64,000 bases of DNA from Azolla caroliniana (lineage: Eukaryota; Polypodiophyta), in the NCBI GenBank assembly GCA_043228905.1, contig JBHGNT010000013.1, positions 7,254,001-7,318,000 of the forward strand, written 5' to 3'. This document shows, piece after piece, positions 1-11,309 of the stretch. Numbering within the stretch: the stretch's first letter is position 1; each line of letters begins with the position of its first letter. The notes below the pieces were generated by a model, which had not been told where the DNA came from, ran no database searches, and saw only the letters and a program-made list of their open reading frames with translations. The translations under genes and the position numbers were made by a program.

Positions 1-1595
1 CTGTGATCATCAATGAATGTTACGAAGTACTGGGCTCCGCCATGTGACTTCGTTTCTACCTGACACACATCAGTGTGCACCAACTCCAATGGTGCGCTAC
101 GTCTTGTCGGTGGCCTTGAGTGGAAGGAGGTTCGGTTCTGCTTACCGGCCAGGCAATCGGTGCACTTCTCCAGGTGCACATGCTTCACTGGAATATGGTT
201 GTCTTCTGCAAGCCTCTTCATCCCCTTCTCACTCATGTGGCACAGTCTTTTGTGCCACAGCTCACCGGCAGTGTCGGCTGCCACATTCAGCTCTTCCGGA
301 CATAACCGGGCATTCATCAAGTACAGTGTGTTGTTTTTCCGGGCCCGAGCCACTATCAGGCTCCCCTTGCTGAACTTCATTACGCCGTTCCGGATGCTAC
401 CTGTGTAGCCTTCATCGTCTAGCCTCCCGGCCGAAATCAGGTTCAATCGAACCTCCGGAACGTGTCGGACATCCTTCAGCAGCATTTTGCATCCGGTCGG
501 GGTTGTCAACCACACGTCTCCTATGACGGCAATCCGGTACGTACCTTCATTTCCCATCCGAACACAGCCATGCTCACCGGCTGTGTAGGATGAGAAGTAT
601 CTTCTCTCCGGGGTCAGGTGGAACGATGCTCCGGAATCGACCACCCAGGTCGTCTCATCGCCGGCAATGTTTAGTTCACCTTCTTCGGTGATGAGCATGA
701 TTTCTTCCTCACTTGCCGTGAGTGCCGTCGTTCCTTTCCGGTCCTGCCCTCGCCGATCCGAACCTCTCCGGTCCGTGGCTCCCCGGTATGCACCGTTTCT
801 CTCCGGTGACTTCTTCGAATCGGTGTCGTCGGCTCCGTTGTCTTTTCGGTAATGCCGACAATTCTTTCGGAAGTGCCCCGGCTTCCCACAGTGGAAGCAT
901 GTGGGCCTTCCTCTTGACTGCGACCGGGTCCCCGACTTCTCCCGTCTTTGCGGACTCCGGTTCCATTGTCTTCCCCGATCCGATTCGGTAAGCAGCGCCT
1001 TCGAGTCGGAGGCCGGTTCTTTATCTCTCCGACGCGCTTCTTCGTTCAAAATACTTGTCTTTACCGTTTGTAAGGACAAGTTATCTTCGGTGCAGGAGGT
1101 GCTGAGAGTCACCACCAAGTTCTCCCAGCTTTCCGGCAATGTACACATCAAGATGATGGCTTGCATTCCATCCTCCAACGGGAACTTGATCGCCGCAAGC
1201 TGATTCACGAATCCCATGAACGTGCTTACGTGTTCCACCATACTCTCGCCGTCCCGGTACTTGAGATTCACTATCTTCCTCATCAGGGAGGTCCGGTTCA
1301 ACGCATTCTTCCTCTCATAGAGGCCCGACAGCTTCCGCCACATCTCATATGCGTTGGTGTCGTTCGCCACATGTTGTAGAACGCTCACGTCGACGTATTG
1401 CCGAATGGTTGCAACGGCTTTCCGGTTCAGAAGCCTCCATTCCGACTCAAGTACCCCCTTCGGTATTTCCGACCTGTCAATCGGTTCGTACAGGTCCCGA
1501 ACAATCAGAAGATCCTCCATCTTGATCTTCCAGTCGGCGTAATTCTGCGCATTCAGCACCATCATCCCCGGCTGCCCGCTGCCGCCGCCTTCCAT
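1..1595 (-). CDS. copia X gag-protease-integrase (partial, runs off left edge)
   Basis: One uninterrupted reading frame runs from the ATG at 1595 past position 1, about 531 codons. It encodes the 5' part of a Ty1/copia polyprotein. Gag starts a few bases after the primer-binding site. A CCHC zinc knuckle (CFHCGKPGHFRKNC) lies near 857-899. The aspartic protease motif VVDSGASFHL lies near 620-645. The integrase zinc region (LWHKRLCHMSEKG) follows, and the start of the integrase core (FVTFIDDH) reaches the window edge. I checked the frame at the knuckle, the DSG and the edge, and all are in phase with 1595. The Gag resembles the Tork/TNT1 type (UBN2 family). No stop is seen, so this copy may be young. 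The rest of pol and the 3' LTR lie outside the window. Confidence 0.85.
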   Translation of the reverse strand, partial: MEGGGSGQPGMMVLNAQNYADWKIKMEDLLIVRDLYEPIDRSEIPKGVLESEWRLLNRKAVATIRQYVDVSVLQHVANDTNAYEMWRKLSGLYERKNALNRTSLMRKIVNLKYRDGESMVEHVSTFMGFVNQLAAIKFPLEDGMQAIILMCTLPESWENLVVTLSTSCTEDNLSLQTVKTSILNEEARRRDKEPASDSKALLTESDRGRQWNRSPQRREKSGTRSQSRGRPTCFHCGKPGHFRKNCRHYRKDNGADDTDSKKSPERNGAYRGATDRRGSDRRGQDRKGTTALTASEEEIMLITEEGELNIAGDETTWVVDSGASFHLTPERRYFSSYTAGEHGCVRMGNEGTYRIAVIGDVWLTTPTGCKMLLKDVRHVPEVRLNLISAGRLDDEGYTGSIRNGVMKFSKGSLIVARARKNNTLYLMNARLCPEELNVAADTAGELWHKRLCHMSEKGMKRLAEDNHIPVKHVHLEKCTDCLAGKQNRTSFHSRPPTRRSAPLELVHTDVCQVETKSHGGAQYFVTFIDDH

Positions 1596-1609
1596 TTTCT
1601 GCAGCAGTC

Positions 1610-1621
1610 GCTCTGATACCA
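1610..1621 (-). promoter_or_regulatory. primer-binding site of copia X
   Basis: On the minus strand this reads TGGTATCAGAGC, the usual plant copia primer site complementary to the 3' end of initiator tRNA-Met. It sits 3 nt inside the LTR end and 14 nt before the gag ATG, which fixes that start. Confidence 0.9.
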
Positions 1622-1624
1622 GTT

Positions 1625-2235
1625 TGTTGAGAAATCGACGCTCCGATTAGCCTTCACCACTCGGCCACAACCGAGTAAGCGCGAATCAATGCAGCAGAAA
1701 ATAGGAATCACAGAGAAAGACACGAATACACAGAGATTAACGTGGAAAACCCTGCACGGGAAAAACCACGGGAGTGCAAGACTCCAAACCAACACTATAC
1801 ACAGAGAAGTATACAATGGCGAGCTGCAAGGCGACGACCTTGAGCTCGCTGTCCTCGCCACAGGCGGCGGAAATACACAGAGGCGTCGACCTCTTCCTCT
1901 CTCACGCTCTATCTCTCTCTCTCTCTCACGGCTGCTCTCTCTCTTCACTCCTCTTGAGTGGAAAAACAGAAAAATGAGTAGCGACAATAAACCTGTTTGC
2001 CCTAAGTCATATTTATACATATATGACTTTGGGGCTATTTACAACTATAGCCTCAGGGGCCCTTAGCAAACATATTCACGGATATGTCCCTGCATCCGGA
2101 TCTCTCTCCGGGTACATTCGTCATCCGGCTCCGAAGCCGGGGTCTTCATCATCCGGTTCCGAAACCGAAACCGGGCTCGTCGGCATTCATCTCCGACATA
2201 CGACCATCCCATCCGAAGGGACCGTAATCCCAACA
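1625..2235 (-). repeat. 5' LTR of copia X
   Basis: This 611-bp LTR reads on the minus strand from TGTTGGGATTACGG to CTCAACA. It holds a TATA-like stretch (near 2010-2030) and a CT-rich tract. It breaks the gag of copia A at 2236, where the next bases (gctcg) should be the target duplication. The partner copy lies outside the window, so this is not proven. Confidence 0.8.
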
Positions 2236-3312
2236 GCTCGATAGGAGCAACTACGCATCTTGGTCGTACAAGATGCACCAGTACCTGCTTGTTCATGGTT
2301 ACTAGAGTTATGTCGAAGGAGCTAACGATACATCACCCGAATCAACACACAGAGACATTACGGCTTGGGAACAAGCGGCAAGCAGAGTTCTTTACTGCTC
2401 CGCGTCCTGTGTGAGCAACCAGCTCTTGAGCTACATTCAGGATGCTAAGACGCCAAAGGACATGTGGGCGAATCTCAAGAGGATTTTCGCCGCTAGCACA
2501 ATGGCCAGGAAGTTGCAGCTCAAGCAAGAGCTCAACAATGTCCCACAAAAAGATATGTCTGTGGTCGATTACACAACCTGAATCAAGGAGATCTGTGACT
2601 CTCTCACCTCCATCAACGTGAACGTCGAGGAGGACGAAATGGTGCAGGTGTGTCTTGGTGGGTTAGCGTCAAAGTTCGGAGCGTTTTGAACGGCGTTCTA
2701 CACAAGGGAGATTATGTCGTCATTCTTCGAGCTTCAGTCGATGTTGCTCATAAAGGAAAATCACCTGGGTGTGTCAACGAGTACACACACCGATAGCAAG
2801 ATGATGTACACGGAGGAAGATAGACCCCGTGGTCGTGGCGGACGAGGCGGATCGACATGCAATGGAGGCGGCCGAAAAGAGCACAACGTGCGGAATAATC
2901 GAAATGTCGGAAGCAATTCCAAACTCTTCCGAAGCAGGGAGAGTCGTAGCGGCACTAGAAGCCGGCAAGACAAGGCCGTAATGGAATGCGAGTACTGGAA
3001 GAAGAGAGCCGATTCGGACAAAGCCGAATCGAGCAGAAGAGACACAAGAAAGCATCAGAAATCGCACTACGTTGAGGGCTCCAAACAAGCCGAAAGTAGA
3101 TCGAGCCCAACCTTCGTATAGAAGCACAAGGCCAATTTGATGGCCGTGAACACCTCGAAACCAAGCGAGGTGTGGTATGTTGATTTTGGAGCATCGAATA
3201 ATATGACTAATCACGAGGAATGGTTCTAATACTTGGAGAACCCGGAAAAGCAAGGAGTGGTCGAAACGGGAGATGACACTCCGCATACCATCAAACATGT
3301 CAGAGAAGTTTA
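2236..3312 (+). pseudogene. copia A gag-protease, first tandem copy
   Basis: Decayed gag of the lineage whose start reads like NYASWSYKMHQYL. It continues through the conserved KEICDSL, GGLASKF and LLIKENH blocks to the protease, where DSG has become DFG (YVDFGASNNM). Stops lie in the Gag head, at YTT-stop-IKEICD and before KHKAN. The zinc knuckle is lost (CEYWKKRADS in place of a CCHC box). The fragment ends abruptly after the protease (HVREV) at a junction with an LTR tail, where TTTAC is shared by both sides. Confidence 0.8.
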
Positions 3313-3498
3313 CCAAACTGTCGTACTACTGAACTGTCTACTCTGTGTTCTTACGCATACGATTCCACACACGTATTATTTTACATGGTATCAAAGCGCG
3401 AGGGTTGAGACTCCTTTGGAGCCAACATAAAAGCTTGCAATAAAGACAGAGTTACCTTATTGTCTTCGGAAAGGATGGAGCTCGATAAAGACAGCAAT
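3313..3498 (+). repeat. LTR tail, primer site and leader (start of second tandem unit)
   Basis: The last 73 bp of an A-type LTR (ending TTTACA at 3385) is followed by a primer site (TGGTATCAAAGC at 3386-3397, one change from the usual AGAGC) and a gag leader. It lies directly behind protease sequence instead of full LTR sequence. That marks it as the start of a tandem duplication of about 1.30 kb. Confidence 0.8.
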
Positions 3499-4610
3499 AT
3501 GGACAGAGAAATGGCAAGCTCGCTACCAACTGAGGAGCACGACAGGAGCAACTACGCATCTTGGTAGTACAAGATGCACCCGTACCTACTTGGTCATGGT
3601 TACTAGAGTTATGTTGAAGGAGCTAACAATACATCACCCGAATCGACACACAGAGACATTTCGGCTTGGGAACAAGTGGCAAGCAAAGTTCTTTACTGCT
3701 CTGCGTCCTGTGTGAGCGACCAGCTCTTGAGCTACATTCGGGATGCTAAGACGCCAAAGGACGCATGGGCGAATCTCAAGAGGAGTTTCGCCGCTAGGTC
3801 AATGGCCAAGAAGTTGCAACTCAGGCAGGAGCTCAGCAATGTCCGACACAAAGATCTGTATTTGGCCGATTACACAACCTAAATCAAGGAGATCTGTGAC
3901 TGTCTCGCCTCCATGAACGTGAACGACGAGGAAGAAATGGTGCAGGTGTGTCTTGTTGGGTTAGCGTCAAATTTCAAAGCATTCCGAACGGCGGTCTACA
4001 CAAGGGAGATTATGCCCTTGTTCTTCGAGCTTCAGCAAATGTTGCTCGTGGAGGAAAATCACGCGGGTGTGTTGACAAGTACACATTCCGATAGCAAGAT
4101 TATGTACACAGAGGAAGATAGGCCCCGTGGTTGTGGAGGATGAGGCGGATCGACATGCAATGGAGGCGGCCAAAAAGAGTAGAACATGCTGCATAATCGA
4201 AATGCCGGAAGCAATTCTGAACTCTCCGGAAGCAGGGGGAGTCATAGCGGCGCTGGAATCCAGCAAGAGAAGACCGTAATGGAATGCTAGAACTGGAAGA
4301 AGAGAGCTGATTCGGAAAAAGCCAAATCGATCGGAAGAGACGCAGGAAGGCGTCAGAAATCGAACTACAGCGAGGGCTCCGAACAAGCCGGAAGTGGATC
4401 GAGCCCAACCTTCGTAATGATGCACAAGGCCAATTCGATGGTCGTGAACACCTCGAAACCAAGCGAGGTGTAGTATGTTGATTCCTAAGCATTGAATCAT
4501 ATGACGAGTCACGAGGAATGGTTCTCATACTTGGAGAAACCGGAAAAGCAAGGCGTGGTCGAAATGGGAGATGACACTCCGCATACCATTGAACATGTCA
4601 GAGAAGTTTA
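3499..4610 (+). pseudogene. copia A gag-protease, second tandem copy
   Basis: A second copy of the same gag-protease segment, starting at the ATG of MDREMASSLPTEEHD. It has its own set of stops (after ASW, GHGY, YTT, RGCGG and others). The zinc knuckle is lost, and the protease motif is broken (YVDS-stop-ALNHM). It ends at the same protease position as copy 1 and is again fused to an LTR tail. The two copies are clearly homologous but differ at many sites, so the duplication is not recent. Confidence 0.8.
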
Positions 4611-4835
4611 CTGAACTGTCGTAGTACCGAACCGTGTACTCTGCGTTCTTACGCATACAATTCCGCACACGTATTCTTTTACATGGTATCAGAGCGCGAG
4701 GGTTGACTGCTTTGGAGCCAACATAAAAGCTTGCGATAAGGACAGAATTAAGTTATTGTCTTCGGAGAGGATGGAGCTCAATAAAGACAGCAATATGGAC
4801 TGAGGAATGGGAAGCTCGCTACTGACTGAGGAGCT
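4611..4835 (+). repeat. LTR tail, primer site and leader (start of third, deleted tandem unit)
   Basis: LTR tail to 4683, primer site TGGTATCAGAGC at 4684-4695 (1298 bp after the previous one), leader, and the first codons of gag. At about 4836 it jumps straight into integrase. The gag-protease part of the third unit is therefore deleted. Confidence 0.8.
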
Positions 4836-7172
4836 CGGCACAGAATGTGAGTCTCGGTGGAAGCTGTTACTTCGTAACCTTCATCGATGACTTCACTCGG
4901 CATACCTGGGCGTGCTTGATCGCGAAAAAGAGCGAAGTCTTCACATGGTTCCTAAAGGTGAAGAGCATTGCGCAAAGGGAAATTGGATGTAAGATCAAGT
5001 GCCTACGGTCCGATGGCGTGAAGGAGTACTTCTCCAAGTAGTTCACGAGTTATCCACGGAAGGAGGGAATTCGATGCGAATTCTCGTGTAGATATACGCC
5101 GGAGCAGAACAGTGTAACCAAGTGGAAGAATCGGACAATCGAAGAAGCTGTCAGGGCAATGCTTGAAGAGAAGCATATGCCGAAGTTTTACTGGGTTGAA
5201 GCTGTAAGGACGGTGGTTTACTTGTAGAATCAGACCTCTGCTAATGGAGGAGTGTCGCCACATGAGTTGTATTACGGCAAGAAGCCAAACATGGCACACT
5301 TCAGGATTTTCGGCAGCATCACGTACGTACATGTGCCGAAGGAGAAACGGAGGAAGCTGGATGCTAAAGCCGAAAAGTGCATCTAAGTCAGCTATTCATA
5401 CGAACAAAAGGGGTATAAGTGTTATAACACCCGAACGAAGGAAGTATGCGTAAGCCAAGAAGTCGTGTTTGACGAGTTCACTTCGTGGTACTTGCCTTCA
5501 CCTCCAATACCACATGACTCCATTCCAAATTCTGAAGAAGAGGTCAGCGAGGCCGAGCTGCCTCCGCGTAATGAGGAAATCGGAGCTCTAACAGAGAGTC
5601 TGATCTCATTTCCGCTAAGTGGGTTTAATGAAGGGTTGGGCCGTGAAGGCCAACCAAACGAAGAGCTGGCGAGTAGTGGAAACTCGATCGCGTTGTCCCC
5701 AAGTAGAGAACCGAGGAGACGGTTTACGCATAAAGAAAAAGGGAAGAAGAAAATGTCGGAACACGATTTCAGTAGTGCCGAGTCAGATCGGAGCGAGTCT
5801 GATTTCGGGCCAATCAAAAAGGAATCTCCACGGAAGAAGTCGAAATCGGCTGAAAAGGCCGTGAAATCGGGTAATCACGAATTACGCCGATCTACCCACC
5901 TGAGAACCCCGTAAAGAGGTATGAGTACAATGAATACATGGCGCACCATTACGCATACATGGCACAAGTGACGGAAGTGTGTGAGCCAGAGAGCTACACA
6001 GAAGCGGCAAAAGACGCCAATTGGCATGCCACGATGGAGGAAGAGATGTGCGCTTTAACGGACAATGAGACTTGGGACCTAGTTGAGGTACCGAAGGGTG
6101 TATAGCCGATCGGATTTAGATGGGTGTACATAGTGAAATACAACATTGACGGCTCCGTCAACCGATATAAGGCCCGTTTGGTTGCGAAAGGCTACGCACA
6201 GAAGCACGGCGTAGATTATGACGAGACCTTCGCACCAGTTGCAAAGATGACTACCGTGCGAGTTTTGCTAGCCATAGCTGCGGCGAAGGGGTGGCATCTA
6301 CATCAGATGGATGTAAAGAATGCATTCCTACAAGGTGATCTTGAGGAACGGATGCACATGGTACAGACCCCCGGATTTCTATCCGAACAGAACACGTTGG
6401 TAGTCTGTCGATTGAAGAAGGCGTTATACAGACTTAAGCAAGCCTTGCAAGCTTGGAACGCGAATATTACGCAACAATTTCATAGAATGGGGTTTACAAT
6501 GTCCAAGTCGAACTCTTCATTATTTGTTCGGGAAGGTAAACATGGACCGGTCAGCCTTTTCCTTTATGTTGATGATTTAGTCATCGCCGGTACCGACCTG
6601 GAAGAAATCGGCTGCATCAAGTCTCAGCTTGCGGCATCATTCGAAATAAAGGATCTTGGTGACCTTCATTACTACCTCGGGATCGAAGTGATCCGTTCCC
6701 CCAAAGGCATATTGATCAATCAGTGTCATTACGCGTTGAATATGCTCTTCAAGTTCAGGATGGCAAATTGTAAGCCCATCTTGACCCCTCTGAATAGAAA
6801 CGTAAAGCTTCGCCGAGATTCGGGAAAGCCATGCGACCCGACACGGTTTCGACAGATTGTCGGAAGCCTCATTTACTTGACAATCACTCGGCCCAACCTC
6901 AGCTATCCAGTCGAAATGATCAGTCAATTTATGTTGTAGCCCATGACCGAACACCTTCAGTGTGCGCAAAGAATATTACGATATGTCAGCGGCACGAAAG
7001 ACATGGAGTTGTTGTATCGTGCAGGCGTAGCCGAACAGTTAGTTGGCTACATGGATGCCGATTGGGCCGGAAATGCCCACGATCATAGATCCACTTCCAC
7101 ATACCCATTCTCATTGGGAAGTGCGGCGATCGTGTTGAGCATTAAGAAACAGCCGACAGTAGCGTTGTCAAG
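4836..7172 (+). pseudogene. copia A integrase-RT-RNase H (5' part)
   Basis: Pol of copia A resumes at the integrase core (AQNVSLGG, FIDDFTRHTW, LRSDGVKEYFS). It runs through the acidic/basic spacer ([14 protein letters not shown]) into reverse transcriptase ([47 protein letters not shown]). RT keeps the catalytic LYVDDLVIAG near 6565-6595. RNase H begins with YMDADWAGN. Stops occur after YFSK, at VVYL, KCI, KGV and FML, and there is at least one frameshift around 5905. At 7172 it is cut by gypsy B; the rest of RNase H is at 52355-53048. Confidence 0.85.
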
Positions 7173-7642
7173 TGTTGTCCGCCAGAATTGTAACCGCCAG
7201 ACATAATGCGTAAAATATGAAAAATGTATTAGAAGCATTAAGGAAAGAGATGTAATGGTTCACACAAGAAGTGTGACCGGCTGAACGCCCTGTGTATATA
7301 AAGGGCAGAAATCCTCTGTACGAGGTAGCATGTAATTTTTAAGCGTGAGGTTTTTCTAATAGAACCTTATCTTCTCTGATTTTCTGTGTGTGTGCAACCC
7401 GTGTTGTCTTGTGTAATCTCTGTGCTATTTGTAAGTGCATCTCTGTAAGCATAGGGTAAGAGTCAGCATAGTAGCGCACTCAAGTTCTCGGTCGTAGCCG
7501 TGAACCTTCACCCATAGATACGCATTATTACATAACTAATGGATTACGGCTCACGCCTCCTGTGGCATCATACCTTGCCACGCAATCACCTTAAGGTCTA
7601 TCTCGAAGGACTAAAGATAGACAGTGTTCCATATCGATAACA
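7173..7642 (+). repeat. 5' LTR of gypsy B
   Basis: 470 bp, TGTTGTCCGCC to GATAACA. TATA-like box in GTGTATATAAAGGG near 7292-7306. Preceded by target duplication tcaag. Confidence 0.9.
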
Positions 7643-7900
7643 TGTTTGGCATGCCTGGTGATCTGTGATTTCTCACAGATGAATAGCAAGGGATGGATGT
7701 CTAGCCGTAGACGACCCAGAGAACCGACCCGGCAAGACTGACCACTCACGAGGTCCATCACACGTCAAACAGAGGACCGCGCAAAGCAAAAACCTCACCT
7801 TAGCTATTCCTTTCAGGACTACAAAGTCGACTCCACGCTCACAAAACACCGCGACGTCAAGCAGGAAGTCCTGTCACCACACGAGAACCGTGGTCTTCTC
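7643..7900 (+). other. gypsy B leader with perfect hairpin
   Basis: Non-coding leader between LTR and gag. At 7661-7680, ATCTGTGA and TCACAGAT pair perfectly around a TTTC loop. I could not assign the primer-binding site; the bases after the LTR are TGTTTGGCATGCC. Confidence 0.6.
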
Positions 7901-9189
7901 GTGCCCACCATAGTGTCCGGAATGGTCTTCTCCTATCCGCGCTTCAACGGCAAAACAGACGTCGCAAGCCACATCCACTTGTTCCTGAATGTTTGGAACA
8001 ATAATCACATGGCGCAGCGGCTTCCAGAAGCGGAAGCGCACCAATCGAAGAGTGCAGAGTTCGGATTAACTCTAGATGGTAGAGCAGTGTGCTGGCACTC
8101 TCAGATGGAACTAGCAGCAATCACAACCTTCGATCAGTTGCAATCAGCATTTTAGCGATTTTTCCATAGAAGGGTACCGTTACGAAAGATTATTGGGCAA
8201 TTTTACACCATCAAGCAATCGCCAACAGAATCCGTCGCCAATTTTAGTCTACGATTCCAAAGTCTACGACGACAGCTTACACGGGCTCCAACAGATGAGG
8301 AAGCTAAGGAGACATTTTTGGCAGCCCTCCAACGACCTATCAAAACGACGTTGAACACGCATAGTGTGAAAGGGGAAACAGACGATATGGTTATCAAGCG
8401 AGCATTACAGCTCGAATTGGAAGAAGAAGAGGATGGATTTTCCATGTCGTCGTTACGCCAGGCATTGCCTCAGGACGAGGAACACCGCTTCCGCCAAGCT
8501 ATTCAATGCACGATCTATCTCAACTCCGAGCATTCCGCGGTGGAATGCATTATGCGAATTCATTACCCATTTGTCACTCAAAGGCACACACGGTCAAGCA
8601 GTGTGAATACAATATGCTTAACACACCTACACCCACAGTACGACGCGTAGAACCACAACGGCCACTTCACCAAAATGATCAAGGGCGACAAGAGGAACGA
8701 CCCCGATATACGGAACGAAATCCGCACGATGACCATCACTATCGTAATCGCCGAAACAACAACTTATATTCCGATGAAGAGGAACTGGAGGACGAAGAAT
8801 ATTGGGGCAACAACCGATATAATAAAGGGGGGTGTCGTTATAACAATCGATGTTTTGCAACCAATCGCGGGGGATTCAATGGACCATGGCCATAGGGACA
8901 TAATAGGCAGTATAAGGACCAACGTCGGTATGACGAAAGTTCGGAAGATGAGCGGCGCCAGGAGACACATCGTGAACCCCAACACCCACCACGGAATAAC
9001 AAGAGGCTTCAACAAAATCAGGATGAACAAGCAATAGCCATGGAAACGGCTACACCGCTAGAGAGAGAGACAGGCGAGTCCAGTGTCCATTGTTTCGTAT
9101 GCCAATAACCCAGACATTACGCGACTCAGTGTCCACTTCGCAAGGGCAAAGGACCTGCCGTAAATACGATTACCGCGGAAGTTCAGCAA
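7901..9189 (+). pseudogene. gypsy B gag
   Basis: Retrotransposon Gag with the blocks YPRFNGKTDVASHIHLF, GRAVCWHSQM, FHRRVPLRKI, SVANFSLRFQSLRRQL and ETFLAALQ, like PF03732-type gypsy Gag. The frame is broken by a TAG at about 8153 and shifts near 8560. Two zinc-binding segments follow. One is degenerate, around CHSKAHTVKQC at 8575-8605. The second is a CCHC knuckle (9091-9135) in which a TAA has replaced one internal residue. An acidic and arginine-rich stretch separates them. The same fold is seen in the gypsy remnant at 53.8 kb. Confidence 0.75.
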
Positions 9190-10235
9190 GTGACAACACG
9201 GCAACGAATCAAGAACGCGGAGTGGGTTGTGCAAGAGGAGATACGCAAAGTGGCCCAAGCCTGGGTAGAAAAAGCTAACGGGGCAAATACGGAACATATG
9301 AGGCAGGAATCCACAAACAGCTTACCAAGGGGAGAAGATATGGCATCACCGGATTCCATATGGCAGGCACTGGCGGATTGCAAGATAATGATGGCCATGG
9401 AGAAGCTGCTCCGACTGGTTCCGCAATTCCGACAAGCAGTGGAGAAGCGCATTACGGGCACATCTAGGATAGATGTCTCGACAAATTTTGTAGAAACCAG
9501 TTCCGGTCCAACGGTACTAGACCATCACAGCCCAGCCATTAAACTGGTGATACAGGGTCAAGAAGTTGACAGATGTATAGTCGATGGGGGTTCTGGCGTC
9601 AATGTCATTAGTACGACTACATGTGAAAGATTAGGAATTTCGAATTTTGAAGTTTGCCCTTTTTGGCTTCACATGACAGACACCAAATCTGTCTGACCCT
9701 TAGGGTTGATCCGGAAATTAGGCATTATCGTCGGCGATCATCATTTTGACATTTCGGCAGTGGTATTGGCACTTGATGCGCCAGGAGCGTACCCAATATT
9801 GCTCGGCAGACCGTGACTTCGGACGGCTAACATCAAACAGGACTAGCAACATAATTGTATCAGTTTTCGACGAGGATGCAACAAAATCCACGTACCCACT
9901 CACGAAATGGCTGCACAACCCAAGGGCATAACACCATTATATGTAGAAAACATAAATATGCTAGAAGGGGTAGGTGATGCAGAATTGGAAGCATACCTTG
10001 ATGATCACCCGCGGATCGTCCCATTATTTGAAATTGATATTATAGAAACCGTTGCAGATTACGCGCCCAATAATACGCTTCAAGAAGAGGCATACGAGCT
10101 GGATCAAGAATCATTACTAGAGCTAAGCAAGGCACGAGCAGCATTTGAACGGGAAATGGAAATCTCACGGCGAGTCTCCGCCTCAGCATTAGAAGACATC
10201 AACGTCGGAATGACAACGGATGCACAAATACTCTC
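9190..10235 (+). pseudogene. gypsy B protease and linker
   Basis: The long open stretch 9190-9696 ends in the aspartic protease core IVDGGSGVNVIST (D-G-G-S type, typical of Tat/Athila elements; about 9577-9615). A stop at 9694 interrupts it, then WYWHLMRQ and the ITPLYVENINMLEG linker follow in shifted frames. At 10237 the sequence folds back on itself and the frame ends in inverted DNA. The real continuation of pol is at 40053 and 45839. Confidence 0.75.
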
Positions 10236-10632
10236 GTCTTCTAATGTTGAGGCAGAGACTCGCTGTCAGATTTCCATTTCCCGGTCCAATGCTGCTCGTG
10301 CCCTACTTAGCTCTAGTAACGATTCTATAATATCAATTTCAAATAATGGGACAATCCGCGGGTGATCATCAAGGTATGCTTCGGGCTCCGCATCATCTAC
10401 CCCTTCTAGCATATTTATGTCTTCTACATATAATGGTGTTATACCCTTGGGTTGTGCAGCCATTTCCTAAGTGGGTACACGGATTCTATTGCGTCCTCGT
10501 CTAAAACTGATACAATTATGTTGCCAATCTTGTTTGATGTTAGCCGCTCGAAGCCACAATCTGCCGAGCAATATTGGTTACGCTCCTGGCGCATCAAGTG
10601 CCAATACCACTGACAAAATGTCAAAACGATGA
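9737..10632. repeat. inverted duplication of the gypsy B protease/linker region
   Basis: The segment about 9737-10197 is repeated in reverse orientation at about 10237-10632, with roughly 40 bp between the arms. The inverted arm has lost about 66 bp (the VADYAPNN...LDQE part) and carries scattered substitutions. Reverse-strand reading gives ITPLYVEDINMLEG and RKWLHNP again. A further direct copy starts at 40053. Confidence 0.85.
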
Positions 10633-10931
10633 CAAAGCACGCATTGATATGCAAATATGTACGCCGAACTTCAAACCGAAGAGATGGAAGTTGTGTTCGA
10701 AGGGGCGTGTTGAGAATCGAACTCAATTTCCCATAGGAATTGGTTCACCCTAGGCCATGGACATACCAGGCTAGTTTTGTAAATAGCAGAAAGGGCGCTT
10801 GCCCTAGCTTAGTTGGTATATAAACCAACTCATTGTAACTTAGTGCTTGCTAGAATAGGTTCACACTAGCCTATGGACATACCAGGCTAGTTTTGTAAAT
10901 AGCAGAAAGGGCGCTTGCCTTAGCTTAGTTG
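10630..10931 (+). repeat. 5' LTR of copia C, first part, with duplicated promoter unit
   Basis: Contains two tandem copies (period 116 bp, starting at 10742 and 10858) of a segment holding GGCTAGTTTTGTAAATAGC and the TATA-like TTGGTATATAAACC. The second copy is interrupted at its TATA region by copia A2. The 3' LTR has one copy only. Confidence 0.75.
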
Positions 10932-11309
10932 GTGTTCAGAGACAAGCTCAACATTCGATGCGTAATCGGGTGCGTAACCTAGTGCGTAAACCGGGTGCGT
11001 AAAACCGTGCGACGATAGGCCGTAGCGGTGCGTAAACCGCGAGGCCGTTAGAAAGATATTCCTCGTAAGGGAATAATTTTGGGAGTTTGTGTAGTCGGCT
11101 CATTTATGAGCGGTTAAGTACTATGAGTACTTGTGTCAGCCCGATTGTCAGGGCTTGTATATAAGGTGCGCACTGAGCACGCAGTATGTACAGAACAAAG
11201 AGTCATTATTTTTGAATCTGAGTTTTCTATGTCTACTCTCTCTCTCTCTCTGTCTCTCCCTCTCCATCTCTGCGTTTTCTGTATTTTACCGAACTGTCTT
11301 ATTCCTCCA
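10932..11309 (+). repeat. 5' LTR of copia A2, first part
   Basis: Starts TGTTCAGAG (the other LTR has TGTTGAGAG). TATA-like TTGTATATAAGG near 11155-11167, then a (TC)n tract. Broken at 11310 by copia D; the last 53 bp resume at 17025. Confidence 0.85.

Noticed and set aside
17-1616. Several plus-strand ORFs of 60-118 codons
   Set aside because: They are antisense shadows of the continuous minus-strand copia X gag-protease-integrase frame, checked in phase at three motifs.
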